Position numbers and translations under genes: made by a program. DNA of 62,000 nt from Adiantum capillus-veneris (Eukaryota; Streptophyta; Polypodiopsida; Polypodiales; Pteridaceae): positions 85,256,778-85,318,777 of the forward strand of contig CM043967.1 in NCBI GenBank assembly GCA_014529385.2. Reading direction: 5' to 3'. Of this stretch, positions 42,353 to 54,573 are shown in pieces. Under the pieces are notes generated by a model that made no database searches, was not told the origin of the DNA, and saw nothing but the letters and a program-made list of their open reading frames with translations. Positions within the stretch are counted from its first letter, which is position 1. Each line of letters opens with the position of its first letter.

Positions 42353-43910
42353 ATTGGACTGTCATCACCTTTAGAGGAATACTGTTTTTCTAAACAAGTA
42401 TCGACAATTCAAGAGCTTATGGACCATGCCGCGGTTGGCTACAAACTTATGAAAGGGAAGCTAGAATTTACTACAGACCAAACGCCATCGAAACTCTTGG
42501 CAACAACAAACCAATCAATCTTGTGAAAGTCAACCTCAAAGGTCTCGTTTGAGACATCATCAATGTGAAACCCTGTTACAAGAAGGCTGATGCTTTGAAT
42601 GTTTTAGGCAGGGCATACTTAGAATTCTTGTCCGCAATGAGCCGAGACATCCTCAGAGCAACCTCCAGCTCTGAGAGTAGATAGATTGTGAGGGCCACCT
42701 CCGGCTAAGAGAGCTCGACTTGCCATTGGTCTTGTGCCAGATTTTTATGGCATTAATCTTGAAAGCTCAAATGAATTGTGTAGAGCTTATGGAAAATTCA
42801 ACTGCTTGAAAGCCTTAATCTTCTTTGATCCTGGAGCTACAAAGAATTACATCCATCCCGATTTTCTCAAGTAGATGGATTTTGACTATGATTCACAAGG
42901 CGGAGAGAGCTCGCTACTGGTAAAACTCTGAAGGTGGTACCACTAATTGGTGCTCTTCCGATGACTCTCTAGGAAAAGCCGATTTCCACATCATGAAGTT
43001 GGGCAATTGTGACGCTCTCTTGGGCATGCCTTGACATGACAAGAATGACGCGACACTCCAGATTTGGAATTGTAGGACCACTCAGAAGGACAAGCCAATC
43101 GTCCTCAAAGTTCTACTGTCGGAACAAAATTCTGAATGAATTTTCTTATTGCTCTATATTTAGATATCTTGTTTGAGAAAGTACTGTTTGAAATTCGTTT
43201 GAAATAGATTGTATTTGTTTTAAACTTGTCTTGGTGCCAATATGAGAATTGTGTGACTCTGGTTTTACTATTGGTTTCGATGATTTATGATTTACTTCCG
43301 GGCGGAGTATTGGACAGAAGAGTTGATGTTTGATAATGTCTGAAACCTCGGAACGACGCAGACCGTGTCAGGGAGCGTTTAGTTGTATATTGGAAAAAAC
43401 CTCTAAACGACGTAGACTGAGTGTCTGGGGAGCATTTAATTGTATTCTAATCTCTAAGTGACGCAGGCTGCAGTCTGGGGAGCGTTTGGTTGTATCAATC
43501 TCTAAGCTCATGGCCCATAACTTTTTAGCTTACTTGCGAGAGGAGTCAAGAGGTATCGTTGAGTAGCTTCATGCCTCACAACGTCTATCTCGGAGGAGTG
43601 CTTAACAACGCTAATATTTAGTGGTTGACACATCACAATGCAACACGAATGTTCACATATGCATGTTACAAGACACAATGAACCCTAATTGGGTAAGATT
43701 GCTTGGGTATGTAATACTAGTGCATCAAGACACCCGTTCAAGATCAGCGCGGTTTGGGTGTGAAGGCTAATTTTGCTGCGCCAGAATACCAAGAACTCCG
43801 ATATGGAATGAGAAAAATTGAACGACCCTCGGATATTTTTGAGTTGACTTGAGTTGTTTTGGAGATATATTGTAATCGCGGATGATTATGCTTACGTTAA
43901 GGAGGGTGGT
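42353..43910 (+). pseudogene. Plus-strand G2 gag end, protease and 3' noncoding region
   Basis: 42353-42530 reads LSSPLEEYCFSKQVSTIQEL and HAAVGYKLMKGKLEF (gag end). 42720-42900 reads LVPDFYGINLESSNE and LIFFDPGATKNYIHPDF (protease with an intact DPGA loop). Many stops. From 43130 it is the G2 noncoding tail with a minisatellite (43335-43505, about three units). It ends in the purine tract AAGGAGGGTGGT against the LTR at 43911. Confidence 0.78.
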
Positions 43911-44266
43911 TGTCACAGACTGCTGATGTGTCAAGCCACTAAAGACCCGATGGGATAGTGTTTCCCAGACCTAACTCTAGCCAACTTGTAGATCCCGGTC
44001 GATGGGCCTAAACCCTAGCAGAAGAAGAAGTCTTTACCAACTTACGTATCCTCGTCGAGTGGCCAAATATTAAAAGAGTTCTCAACTTATAGGACCCCCT
44101 CCGTCGATGAGGGTAAAATAAAGCAAGACCCACACACACAAAGGCTTAGCTTAAAAACTGATGACGTGGCAGCAATACGGACCCTCCGCAAAATCCTATG
44201 ACATGTTGACGTGTCACTGTACGGATGCCTGCGTTTTATTGGATTGATGTACGTGGCACTGTAACT
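43911..44266 (+). repeat. G2 3' LTR, 3'-truncated
   Basis: TGTCACAGACTGCTGATGTG start after the polypurine tract. Homology ends near 44266, where minus-strand H sequence begins. No duplication recognised at the joint. Confidence 0.78.
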
Positions 44267-44664
44267 GGAAAAAATCTTGTCTTCTCTAAAGACTGTGCAT
44301 GCAATGTAGATGAACAAAGTGATGGAGTGCCAAACCGTTCATCAAACGCATGCAAACAATGAGGTCGAAACTTGACTTTCTGATCTAAATCAATCAACTG
44401 TGGCAAAACACAATTGAAATGCCTATGCTTGATGCTCAATCCTTCTTGTGCTCTTTCGGAAACTGTGTCATGCCAAGGAAGAAACATAGAATGTGAATTC
44501 CTTGAATGCAAACATTTCATCTTTTCATGAGAAATCCGCATACATTTGTGCTCATTCATGAGTGAATCGTGCTCATCGAATAATATGTCATGCCTATGGA
44601 AAGAGACCACATAAAGACGCTGACTAAAATATAGGAAACGAGCACGAATGAAACACTCGAACAA
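44236..44664 (-). pseudogene. H element C-terminal region, third copy
   Basis: FECFIRARFLYFSQR, FHRHDILFDEHDSLMNEHKC, LPWHDTVSERAQEG and FGTPSLCSSTLHAQS are conserved with 8874-9332 and 11579-11700. Conservation of the His/Asp/Cys positions between three copies suggests former selection on a protein of unknown role. The last residues (44236-44266) lie in G2 LTR sequence and are not genuine. Confidence 0.5.
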
Positions 44665-44691
44665 TGCGTGCTGACTAATTATGCGAAGACA

Positions 44692-45480
44692 TTATTTGGA
44701 CCTAGGCTCGAGAGCCAAGATCGGTTCTTCTTGTTTTATTGAATCTTCCTGTGGGGGTTTTGTGGACCTCGACTCGAGAGCCAAGATCGATTCTTTGTGA
44801 TTGATCGAATCTGCAATGAGGTTAGCTTCACTAGAGAAAGTATTAACTAACACATTATCCTTGTGAACAATCACATCATCTTTATCTTGCAAAGCATCAT
44901 GCTTGTGAGAAATCACATCTTGATCGTGCAAATCATCATGCTTGTCATTGTCATCCAAATCATCATGCTTATCATTATCATTCAATTCATCATGCTTATC
45001 ATCATGCAAATCCTGTGTGTTATGCGTTGGAGAAGAAGAGACTGAGATAGTCTCCTTTTCCCGAATCTCTTGCATCTGTGCCTGCACTTGAGAAAAGAAT
45101 CGGAACAAGGTGGCTTTCCTTTCGTCATGCTCTATGGCTGCAATTCTTTCTTCGTGTTCATGCTCTATTTCTGCTTTTCTTGCTTCGCGCTCTAACTTCC
45201 TGTCCATCATCGTCTTATCGAAAGCTGCCATAGGATTCGGTGCAATCTTTGGCGTAGATGGGGAAGGGTCGGAAAAACCTCCTAGTGAGGAAAACTCTTC
45301 TTCGCCACTCCCATGCTCACCACCTCCAAGCGAAGTATCCATTCCGCTTCGAGTGATTACCATCCACTGAAGTCTTGGGTTCTTAACCTCACGAGGAACT
45401 TGGGTTCTTGTAGTTCTTGGTTCTTGAGTTCTTGAGGTTCTTGAGTCTTGAGGTTCTTGCGGTTCGTCTTTCGCTTGCAA
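44692..45480 (-). CDS. H element gag-like/Asp-His repeat protein, third copy (262 aa frame)
   Basis: Family start MVITRSGMDTSLGGGEHG at about 45363 (an upstream in-frame M at 45480 lies in an EPQEPQDSRTSRTQ-like leader and is less likely). The charged coiled coil is shorter than at 9329-10213 (DRKLEREARKAEIEHEHEER). REKETISVSSS, five or so HDDL/NDKHDDL units, HDQDVIS, then EESILALESRSTKPP-type units follow. As in the inverted copy, gag core, knuckle and protease are absent between coiled coil and REKET. Two copies sharing that same deletion suggests a deleted subfamily that kept moving. Confidence 0.6.
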   Translation of the reverse strand: MQAKDEPQEPQDSRTSRTQEPRTTRTQVPREVKNPRLQWMVITRSGMDTSLGGGEHGSGEEEFSSLGGFSDPSPSTPKIAPNPMAAFDKTMMDRKLEREARKAEIEHEHEERIAAIEHDERKATLFRFFSQVQAQMQEIREKETISVSSSPTHNTQDLHDDKHDELNDNDKHDDLDDNDKHDDLHDQDVISHKHDALQDKDDVIVHKDNVLVNTFSSEANLIADSINHKESILALESRSTKPPQEDSIKQEEPILALEPRSK

Positions 45481-45793
45481 TCTTTGTTAAGAAGGATCTT
45501 CTCTTCGCGGGCGCACCCCTTGGCGGCCTTGCGCTCACATGAAGGTTGCTTTTTCCCACCTCACATCGATTGGCCGGCCGCTAAGTGCACGGTCTGCTAT
45601 GAGTGAAAAGAGGCACAAGGGGAGGTTGGACAAGCCCTTCTTTCTTGGGTTTCCTGTCACTCTTCAAAAACACGATTAGGAATTGACACGCCCAAGAGGT
45701 CTTGGGTTATGTGCGACAGCAACAAGCAAAAATAAATAAATCTGTGGTTCTTTCTTTGAGTGATACAGAACACTGCCAAAGCTCTAATACCAA

Positions 45794-46603
45794 TGTAAGG
45801 TGCAACGGAATGAATGTTGAACTTTGCTCAAGATGAGTGCTTTGAACTGTGCTCAAGGTTCCTTTTACTTACGGAAGGGAGAGCCTTCCGTTCCTGTAGT
45901 GAGAGAGTGCAATGGACACAAACAAAGTGGTGAACACTGTGAATGAAGGTGCTGAGACTGAGAGATAGAGAGAGAAGAATACGACACCAGAATGTTGTCA
46001 AACCCTCCTCTGAAGGCCCCACTCTCTATGGTGAGAGCAGTCTACTTATGATTGCACAAATCTCTACAATGCTTGGAGTTGCCGACTATGTCGACGACGA
46101 TGAGGATGACGATGAGACGGGCTGAAATCTGAAAATGCTAATGGCTGAAATATGCAAATCTTTATCTGCTGAATTCTGACTCTATGTCGGTGACGATGTC
46201 CATGCCGAAGATGTGACGACGACGTGGTGAAAACGCAGATGTTGAAATTTGCATTTTCCGGGCTGAATCTGCAAACTTCGAGGGATTTGACCGTGCGGCG
46301 AGGATCTGCTGCGGTATGGAGAGATCTGCGAGGTTCGGGACTTCTTCTCCAGTAGTTCTAGGGCTGAATCTATTGCGATGATTTGCAAAAACGCTAAGGC
46401 GTCTTGCAGATGCAAAAACGCTAGGGCTGAAAATCTTCTGCTACGGTGGAAATCTGCTAACTGTTGTAGAATGTGCTAACGCTAGTGGATCTGCTGTTTG
46501 CTGTGGTTGCCGGGGCTGATTTAAATGTAAACAAGGCGAGGGCTGGTCTATGGTGCAAAAACGCCAATGTTGATGCTGTGTTGCAAAAATGCTAGGCCTT
46601 GCT

Positions 46604-46644
<41 letters not shown>

Positions 46645-47049
46645 GTGGTTTCTTGTTGAGAAGTTGCCTGTTGAGCAAGGTGCTCCTGCTGCCTCTTCTA
46701 CCAGAAAGTGCTAGCGCTAGGTTTCTATTTATGCATGCTTAGTGGATTTTCCCTACCCAGTTTCCAACAAAAGTCACTTAAAAATAGTAAGTGAAAAATG
46801 TCAAAAATAGGGAAAATAGGTCTATGCATTGTAAAAATGCTCCTGATGGGTTCTGATGGAAATCTGATGATCATGTTGTGTGCAACCAGAGGATATGCAT
46901 CTACTCTAAGTGTCTGGATATGCGCGGTTTGCGACCAGACTAACAAAAGTGCCAGATCACTTCGTATTCTAGGCTGACTTGACTGAACTGAACCCTTGTC
47001 ATGCTGTAGCTTGTCCACGGACACATAGGGTTGGATGTGTCACGTGACA
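45794..47049 (-). repeat. H LTR, third copy, with 39-base poly-G
   Basis: Complete LTR. A run of 39 G at 46604-46642 on the plus strand (C on the LTR sense strand) replaces a short tract in the other copies. The shared U3 block (aagtgacttttgttgg, here reversed) is near 46765-46790. Confidence 0.9.
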
Positions 47050-48772
47050 TTTCTTCTACTTCAGGTTGCTCCTAAAGCTTCCTGTCAACTGACACCTCAC
47101 CCTTGAAAGGTTTCAAGAGACTAATATGAAAAGCATTGTGAGTCTTTCAAGTATCTGGCACCTTCAGTCTGAAGGATACTTCTCTTGAATTTGGAAAGGG
47201 CCATAGTTCCGCATTCTTAGCTTTGGAAAAAGCAGCTCCTTTCCCTTTCGTTTCCTTAGGCGTGCCTTCTCAAATGGTAAGAACACCGAATCATCTTGCT
47301 TTAACTGCAAGTCGCGTCGATGTCTATCAACTGGCTTCTTATACCTTGCTTGAGACTTCTCAAGAGCCTCGCGAACCTTGGCAAAAGCAATGTTCAAATC
47401 TCTTGTATACTGATCCGCTTCTAAAAATTTGATCCTGGGTCTGGGGAATTCTTTCATCTACCAACTGATTGCCTTTTCCTTGATTTCCTTGTGCCCTGGG
47501 ACCTGTGGATAGCTTCGCTAGCTTACCCTGTCCATTGGCACGTCAGTTTCAATCATCAAAACCATGAGACACACTATCATCTGATCCCCGGAATTCTCTG
47601 ATGAACTTGCATTTGGTTCTCATAAATCTACGCAACTCGTTTAGGATGTGAAAACATCTTGCTCTCGTAAGCTATTACATGACCTTCTTGTATCAAGACT
47701 ACTCCTAGACTGCGACCACAAGCATGGAAGGCTTCAATTTGTGTTGGGCCCCAAGTAAAAGGAACCTCTTTCTGAGTCGGTACATGCAAAGGAGAATCTA
47801 TCTCTGTAAATTTTTGAATGAACCACTGATAATATGAGCACGAGCCCAGAAAGCTTTGAACTTCATGAACATTCTTCAAATGAGGCCAATCATGAATAGT
47901 CTCAATTTTGGGTGGGTCCATCTTTACCCCTTCTGCTGAGACGATGTGTCCCAAGAAATTTGTCTTAGAAAGGAAAAAAAATTAGCTCTTTTTTCGCATT
48001 TATAACCGATTTATACTTCCCGCAGTGCTTGGAAAACCTACAACACGTGGTGTTTGTGTTCTGCTTCATTCTTGAAGAAGACGATAATGTTGTCAAAGAA
48101 AGTGTCCACAAATGATCGGTACTCTCTGAAATCCCATTCATTATGCGGTTGAATGTAGATGGAGCATTTGTATGGCCAAATGGCATCGCCAAATATTCAT
48201 ACAAATTCAAAAGTCGTCCTGAAAGCTGTCTTGTAGACGTCTCTAGGAGCAATTTGGATTTGATGATAATTACTCTTCGGATCAATTTGGCTAAAGCATG
48301 TAGAACCCTTAAGTTTGTCGAGTTTTCCTCGGAATGCCGAATCATTTCTGGTTCATTATCTTCATTTTGGGCTTTGCAAGCTCTGTAAGGTTGCCGGTTT
48401 GGTGATGTACTACCGGTAATCAAATCAATCGTGTGATCTTTAAGTCGTGAAGGAGGCAACTCGCTTGGTAAGCCCTTAAAGAAAATAGTCAACCTGAGCT
48501 TGCAAAAAATCTTGACATTCCTTTTTTTCGAGGTCTAACATATTCGACCTTTAATCATCATTCAGTTTTTTCAAGAAAATTGAATGAACAAAAAGATTGG
48601 ATTTTATCAAGTGGGACAGACTCGCCCTTCAGTTTTACATAAGTACAATCTCTTTGCCCTTCTCATTCTTCAAGGTGTCCTTCCTTGCCCTATAATCGAC
48701 CGCGGCACTGTTCTTGGGGAACTAAGGGATTCCTCAAAGTACGTCACACCCTTCCAAAGGCATGCTATAAAA
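47050..48772 (-). pseudogene. Degenerate G1-like pol: protease end, RT, RNase H, integrase C-terminus
   Basis: Minus order: protease end (MPLEGCDV-like, about 48770-48680), RT remnants with YEYLAMPFGHTNAPSTFNRI (about 48200) and a damaged catalytic box, GHIVSAEGVKMDPPKIETIH and FLGSCSYYQWFIQKF (47954-47790, connection/RNase H), then a jump to the integrase C-terminal region (KSQARYKKPVDRHRRDLQLK, 47457-47164). The integrase core and zinc domain are deleted. More diverged from G1-left and G1-right than they are from each other. Confidence 0.82.
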
Positions 48773-49487
48773 ACTAGGAGGTGTATTTTTCTTGTTGCCT
48801 TCCGTAAATAAGTACTAGATATTTTTATTTCTACTTGTTTTCCCTGGAACCCTTGAAATGGTGCAAGTGGATATTGCATGGCCAGTGTGAAACGGTTGCG
48901 GCCGAACAGGTTTCTCACATCGGGAGTCTAGGTCGGTCAATCTGGGACTGGTCGGGCCAATTAGCACTGGAGTTTGATGTGTATGGAAGCCTGTGTGCGC
49001 CAAATGAAGTTTGGGCCACTCGGAAAGTCACTTATAACTTTATAAGTCAGTGGGAACTAGGGAATTAACTCAAAAGGGGCAAACTGGACACATGGCGGCT
49101 CCAGGCAGTTTTGCCACTTCCAACATGAAGAGGGGGCGCCCAATTTGAGAGAGGAGGCTGAATTTTACACTAAGTGACCTACAGTGTGTGTGTGTGAGTA
49201 GTGGGTGTAGGTCTACAGCTTTAACGGAAAGCTTGCCTTCTCCACTGTCTCATGACTTGCTCTCCTGTATCTCCCTCCCCCCTTTGACACATATGGTAAT
49301 GCTCCACTAGTTGGGCTACTCAGATAAAGATGTACACTTTTGGGGGTTTATGCGTGTTTGCGAGGGCAAGAGCCTTCTGAACATAAACCGGATTAGCTAA
49401 TTGCTAATCCCCCACAGGTACGCACAATTCCATTGCGAAAGATTGTGAGTTTGGAGAGTTTTCTCACGTGAAAACTCGTCCAATTCA
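48773..49487 (+). repeat. A-type LTR fragment (solo-LTR subtype) in plus orientation
   Basis: Reverse complement of roughly the outer half of the solo LTR at 4816-6355: the aggaggtgtatttttctt, attagctaattgctaatccc and gagttttctcacgtgaaaac blocks are shared. It sits exactly between G1-like pol debris and A-family gag, so it cuts one of them; the LTR is incomplete at both ends. Confidence 0.72.
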
Positions 49488-50377
49488 CAGGGGAAGCCCT
49501 TTAGGCAGCCCATAGTAATACTTCTCTATTTGCTCTGTCAATGGCACAAATCTGTAGGATGTCACTGAAAGTAACGCTTTACAAAACCTCCGATTGTACT
49601 CCAACAAGCTCTTGCATGTAGCCGAAGTAACCTGGCGCCAATTTGTCATGACGTCCGTTTCAAATTCATTTGACAGCCAAGCAGATGCAAACATTTGCTT
49701 GAACTAGACCCAAGTGGCGGGTGCCTGTCCTTGCATTAACAATGTCGTCCACCATGTAAGCACATTGTCCTTCAAGAAAGTGGCAGCTCTCCTAACCTTA
49801 GAGGCCTCTGTAAAATTACCTCCTGCATAAGCTGTATCAAACTGCTGGAGGAAAGTGAGAGCCTTTGCTTCATCCTCCAAGCCACTGAAAGTACTGAACT
49901 TTACAAACTGCACCACCTTCTTTGTAAGCTTTCGGCTTTTCTAGTGCCCCCAAATTGTCATAAGGAATAGTGTGCAACATGGATATTGTAGTAGGCATCA
50001 TCGGCACATCTTGGCCATTAACATTTTGTGTCAGAGGTGCCGTATTTGGCTGCTGTCCAGAAAAACTAGCCATGCCAAAATGACCCTGCGGCACCCCGAA
50101 CTGGCTCCGGTTGCTCTGAAAACCTTGCTGCATGCCGATGGTACCATACATGGGGTTTGGCATCATGCCTTGCATACCCCCAAACACTGTTCCTGGCATG
50201 TACGGCTGACTTCCAGGCGCATAACTAGCGATACTTTGGAACATAGATCCACCCCCGAAATACCCAGGATGTACCGTGGGTAGTGTAATCCGCGTTCTTG
50301 TACTCTGTGTCTTTACCCAAAACAACCATGGCTCACTTCTTGAGGAAAAAGTGATTGATGTCCCGGCAATGGAACCT
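49488..50377 (-). pseudogene. A-family gag and primer site
   Basis: Primer site at 50360-50377 (TGGTTCCATTGCCGGGA-like on minus is degraded by one base at the LTR joint). Gag from about 50377 has a Gly/Met/Gln-rich N-terminal part (FGGMQGMMPNPMYGTIGMQQ) and the gag core FSTFSGLEDEAKALTFLQQF, AATFLKDNVLTWWTTLL, MFASAWLSNEFETDVMTNWR and EQIEKYYYGLPKG across three consecutive frames. It shows that the A family once had a normal Ty3-type gag, which the short element at 18380-22621 lacks. Cut at 49488 by the LTR fragment. Confidence 0.82.
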
Positions 50378-50646
50378 TGAAACTGGCCCGTGGGGTGGTA
50401 GGCTTTGGCTTTCATCCGAAATTCTTTACTTTAGACACACACACAGAGCACTTTACAAGGGTAACCTGCGATGGGAATTAGCACTTAAGCACACACACGG
50501 CTCGGAAGCTAGAATGCCCCGAGTAGACGCTGACAATCTGTAGGCCCCAAAATTGGTGCCCCTTACGGTATATCTTTATTCTTTAGGAGGGTATTTACAA
50601 AGAAGAGTTCTGGGAATTCTTTGCCTGTGTCCAGCTAGATACTACT
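50378..50646 (-). repeat. A-family LTR, inner part (continued at 59882-60984)
   Basis: TGAAACTGGCCCGTGGGGTGG start, with the module at 50543-50577 (palindrome mutated to GGTGCC). It breaks off at gatactact. The LTR resumes at 59882 after the G1 insertion: homologous copies read straight from gatactac into ctgtt-type sequence. Confidence 0.88.
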
Positions 50647-50976
50647 TGTAACAGACTTGGACACTCCAAGTCAAGAATCAACCGCGACAACACCAAATAA
50701 CCACTTCAAAACAAGTCACAGATCACAATAGATGCACACTGGCCTGACGGAGTTCCGTGCCTAGAGATATTGGCCCCAAAGACTGGCGCCCCTTTCGGTA
50801 TTTCTTTTTATATTAATCAGATCAAAGTACAAGAGAGTGGCTAGGGTTTCACTCTCAGACTCTGCGTCCAGATGCTATGAGAAGTGAGACCCTCACCACT
50901 TATTTAAAGGTTACAAGGGATGCCCAAAAGCAGAGCCCCAAAAGCTTGAAAGCAAAAGCAGATTCTCTCTCTCTCT
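50647..50976 (-). repeat. G1-right 3' LTR, inner part
   Basis: Starts tgtaacagacttgg on plus (LTR end on minus). Module at 50772-50808. Runs into the CT tract where the LINE inserted, and continues at 55405-55619. Confidence 0.9.
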
Positions 50977-51290
50977 TTTTTTTTTTTTGGGAAAAATCAG
51001 GGCTCTATATTACTGAGTACAATATAATCCCCAGCGGATGCCAAAAAAAGCCCATCACGTGGGGTGTACAAGCTGAATGTAAGGGTGATAGCCACTATAG
51101 TGACAACTTTACTAGAACAATCTCATGGTGGTCTATATGATGAGTGGAGGAGAAACCACTGAGGAGGTGCATAATGCCATGTAATCTGTCCACCTGAAAG
51201 TGTGAAGAGGAGTGGAGATCGAGCCCAACGCCGAAGGAAGTCAAAACGACGAGCCTCGGCTGCTCTTGATGTACTTGAGGAAGAATCTCA

Positions 51291-51830
51291 CTACCAAATG
51301 AGGGTGTGAATGATGTCCAACCAAATGGCAGTGAGGGTATCCGGAAGGAGCTGTGGAGCCGCACTGAGAATGTGAAGACAACGAGCTCTCCAAACATTCC
51401 ATAGTGCAATGCTATTGATAACTGAGAAGATTTCATCACGCGTCTGAGGATCCCCCTGCCAAGCAATTTGTGGTAACATAGCCAAAGTCCCTCGCCGATA
51501 ACCAGTCGAGTTAAGTATAAGAGCTGGATCTGTGTCTGAGCCCTCGTAGAAAAGATGCGGTCCGGGCATCGGCATCAACCAGGAGATAGATCCCCAAGTG
51601 AGAAATCCATGCTGAACTCCAGCTCTGCTAAGTAAAGAGCAAACTGCTAGCCACACTACATGAGAAGACGAGCATGACCAAAGACAGTGTGCAGGTGACT
51701 CAGGGAGTCGCAAAGGACAGCGAGTACATAACGGATCGTGACCCATAGAAGCTAGCCAAGTCCCAACTGGAAGTCTTGCATGTGCAATCATCCACATGAA
51801 AATAGAAATAGGGCGAGCCACATGTAAATC
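51291..51830 (-). pseudogene. LINE C-terminal zinc-binding region
   Basis: Same frame as the RT, separated by one TAG. PISIFMWMIAHARLPVGTWL is followed by CTRCPLRLPESPAHCLWSC, the zf-RVT pattern (C-x2-C...H-C-x3-C), and a Trp-rich tail (ALWNVWRARC). 50989-51290 is the 3' untranslated part. No RNase H domain is seen. Confidence 0.82.
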
Positions 51831-54323
51831 CTAGATGGCTGACCAAAACTGCTGTAGATAGGCATGGGAGAGACCTGAATGTAACCAGAAACGCATATGA
51901 GTGGGCTGCTCTGGTTGCTGTCTCATCAATGCGAATCTTCCAATTCTGACAGTGTACTCAAAGAATGATACATGTGCACTGGTGGGGTTAGGGTGAGGCC
52001 AACGCCACTCTCCTGGGTCCCAATAAAGCTGAGATAGGGCACGACCCTCCCACACCCAAAGCCTCCAAAGTGCAGCATCAGCGGAAGCGAAACGGGGGTC
52101 AACACAACGACGCTTCCCGCGGGAGTCAACTACTCGTATGGACTCCCATCGAGCGCCGCTGTAGAGAAGGTGGGGAGAGGTGGTAGCATATGTCAATCTA
52201 GCATGCATCCCTGGAGAGTAGCCAGTCTCAACTGTGAACAACATGGTGTCAAAATGAACTAATAAGAGAGTGCTCTGAGCAAAAAGGCCTTCCCAGCCAC
52301 AATGTGGAGGCATCTGAACCGTGCCTTGCATGACTGCGTCCCAGTGTGAAGGAATGGCGGAGTCAATCTCAGGCAGTCTGTCTGTTACCCCACGACCAAT
52401 GTCATAATGGTCTGCCACAAAATCTGCATCCAGCATACGTGTCTCATGAAACAACCGCATAGAGGCAGCAGGGCCAGTGTCCCAAGCAGCCCAATCAATG
52501 TGAGTCCTCTCTCCAAGCTGACGGGGTGGATTAACTGAAGAATCAAGAACTGCATCATTCCAAATGAGAGGTTGGCGTTCAATCTCTTCACGGCATGAGG
52601 GAGGTGAGCGTATGATAGCTCGCCGCATGGATACCCAAATCTGAAGGACTGAGCGGATGAAGGGTGAGAGAGTGCTGGTGCACAAGGGGGCATCCGTAAA
52701 GAGAGAACGATACCCTGTTTGCCAAGTATGGCCATCTCTAGTGCCGAGACGTGGAGTCGCTGTGGAAAGAGCGGCCTGAAGAAGCATCTTCCAAGGTTCT
52801 TGGCCGGGAAAGAGACCCCGAATGATAAGCTTGGTAAGAAGGGCGCGGCTCTGTAATTTTGGATCAATAATGCCAAGGCCGCCTGCTGACCTAGGACGAA
52901 TAATCGTGGACCAGCGAACTCGAGCACGAGTATCAGTAGTCCCATCTGTGCCACTCCATAAAAAGTTCTGCACAAGTCTGCCTAACTGAGCTATCACACC
53001 AGAATGTAGCATCCAACAAGAGGCCGTATACCATACTGTAGCCAGAATGACCTGGTTGGCGACCAATGCACGGCCAGCCAACGACAGATGATGTGAAGAC
53101 CAATGACATAGCTTCCTGCGAATAGACTGTAGTACGGGTGCAAACTGCTGCTGTGAGGAAACGTCTAATCCAACCTGAAAGCCAAGATATCTGCATGTCT
53201 GACCCGGCTGCACCCATGTAAAACCATCAGCTACCCCCCAAGTAGGTATGTCATCACTGCCAACCAGTAACCCATAGGATTTATGCCAGTTAATGCGTGC
53301 ACCACTGGCCATGCAAAAAACCTCCAGGGCCTCCCGCATGGCATCCAGAGCTGCTAGCAAATAGCGCAACATCAGCATAGTGTCATCAACAAACTCCTGA
53401 TCGATAAGGTCCGGAGCTAAAGGTACTGGCATGGTCAAGCCACAAAATGCAGGACACTGCGCTCGAAGAAAGTCGGACATAGTCTCTCCTACAAACAGAT
53501 ACATATATGTTGCTAAAGGACATCCCTGACGGACAGATCAAGAGAGCTCGAAATTGCGACTGACACGACCACCAATAGTAATAGCACTGCTGGCAGTCCT
53601 GAAGAGAGCGGAAATGCCTGAGATCCATGACGAAGGGATATCCATCCTGGCTAATGATCCTTCAAGAAATTCCGACTCAAAAAGATCGTATGCTTTCTCC
53701 AAGTCGAGGATGAAAAAAGCGAGAGGTTCAGAAGATGATCTGGCCCACTCTACTGCCTCATAAAAAGTGAAGATATTATCCAGTATGCATGTATCCATGA
53801 CAAAGCCTGTCTGAGAAGTATGAATAATATCTGGTAAGAATGGTCGCAAGCGATGGCTGATCAGTAACGCTAATATCTTATAGACCGAAGGGAGTAGGGT
53901 AATAGGTCTCCATTGACGGAGCTGTGTGGTGTCACCCCCTTTCGGAATAAGAGATATGAGACCTGAACAAAGATCCGGATGCATATATCCTGATGCAAAG
54001 ATATCTTGACAACCACGAAGCAGTGGTATTTGCAATACATCCCAATAGGTCAAAAAGAAAGCTCTAGTGAGGCCATCCTGGCCTGGATAGGAAGATGGGT
54101 CTAGACTCTCGATAGCAGCATAAAGCTCTGCAAGTGTGAATGGAGCCAACAAGATCTCTGCCATAGTGTCTGTACAACGTCGTCTGGTGTGATGCCATAT
54201 CTGCTCACGGGCATGTGAAACCTCGGTAGTGCATACATTAGCAGTGAACAATGTCTCAAAATAATCTGCAGACATATCAAGAATAACATCAGGATGCATA
54301 TGAGTGTTCCTTGAGCATCGCAC
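51831..54323 (-). pseudogene. LINE reverse transcriptase
   Basis: One reading frame spans 54323-51831 apart from a stop near 53535. Motifs: PSSYPGQDGLTRAFFLTYW (about 54085), PISLIPKG-type SLISLIPKGGD (53955), RPITLLPSVYKILALLISHR (53905), GFVMDTCILDN (53800), FILDLEKAYD (catalytic Asp, 53710), then SVRQGCPL after the stop, EFVDDTML (catalytic pair, 53385) and LGFQVGLD (53190). A frameshift (about 54300-54600) separates it from the endonuclease. The stop looks like a CGA-to-TGA change. A recent, lightly damaged copy. Confidence 0.92.
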
Positions 54324-54573
54324 AAAGTCCGAAGGGTGGTGCCAGGAGGGCGCTCTTTATGCGTAGCGAAGAAGTCCTTATTCATTCGATCAGCTTTAGC
54401 TATCCAGTGAGATACTGAAGCATGATGAGTGAACTCAGACTTAGCCTCCTGTACGCGACGAATTTCCTCTGTGAGCTCTGTCTGTCTAGTAGCGAGATAA
54501 GCATCCTGAGGCCATTCTTCAAGCAAGCGTTGTGTGGAACCAAGAGGAATGTGGAGGTCAGACTCGCGTACTC

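Larger units (their letters stand above)
44267..47049 (-). mobile_element. Third H-family copy (minus strand), lacking its 3' end
   Basis: 5' LTR 47049 to 45794 (1256 bp, TGTCACGTGACA to TTACA), primer site TGGTATTAGAGC (45781-45792), leader, gag-like ORF, C-terminal region, then truncation at 44267 before any 3' LTR. Like the other copies it has no RT or integrase. Its right edge abuts G1 integrase debris. Confidence 0.82.
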
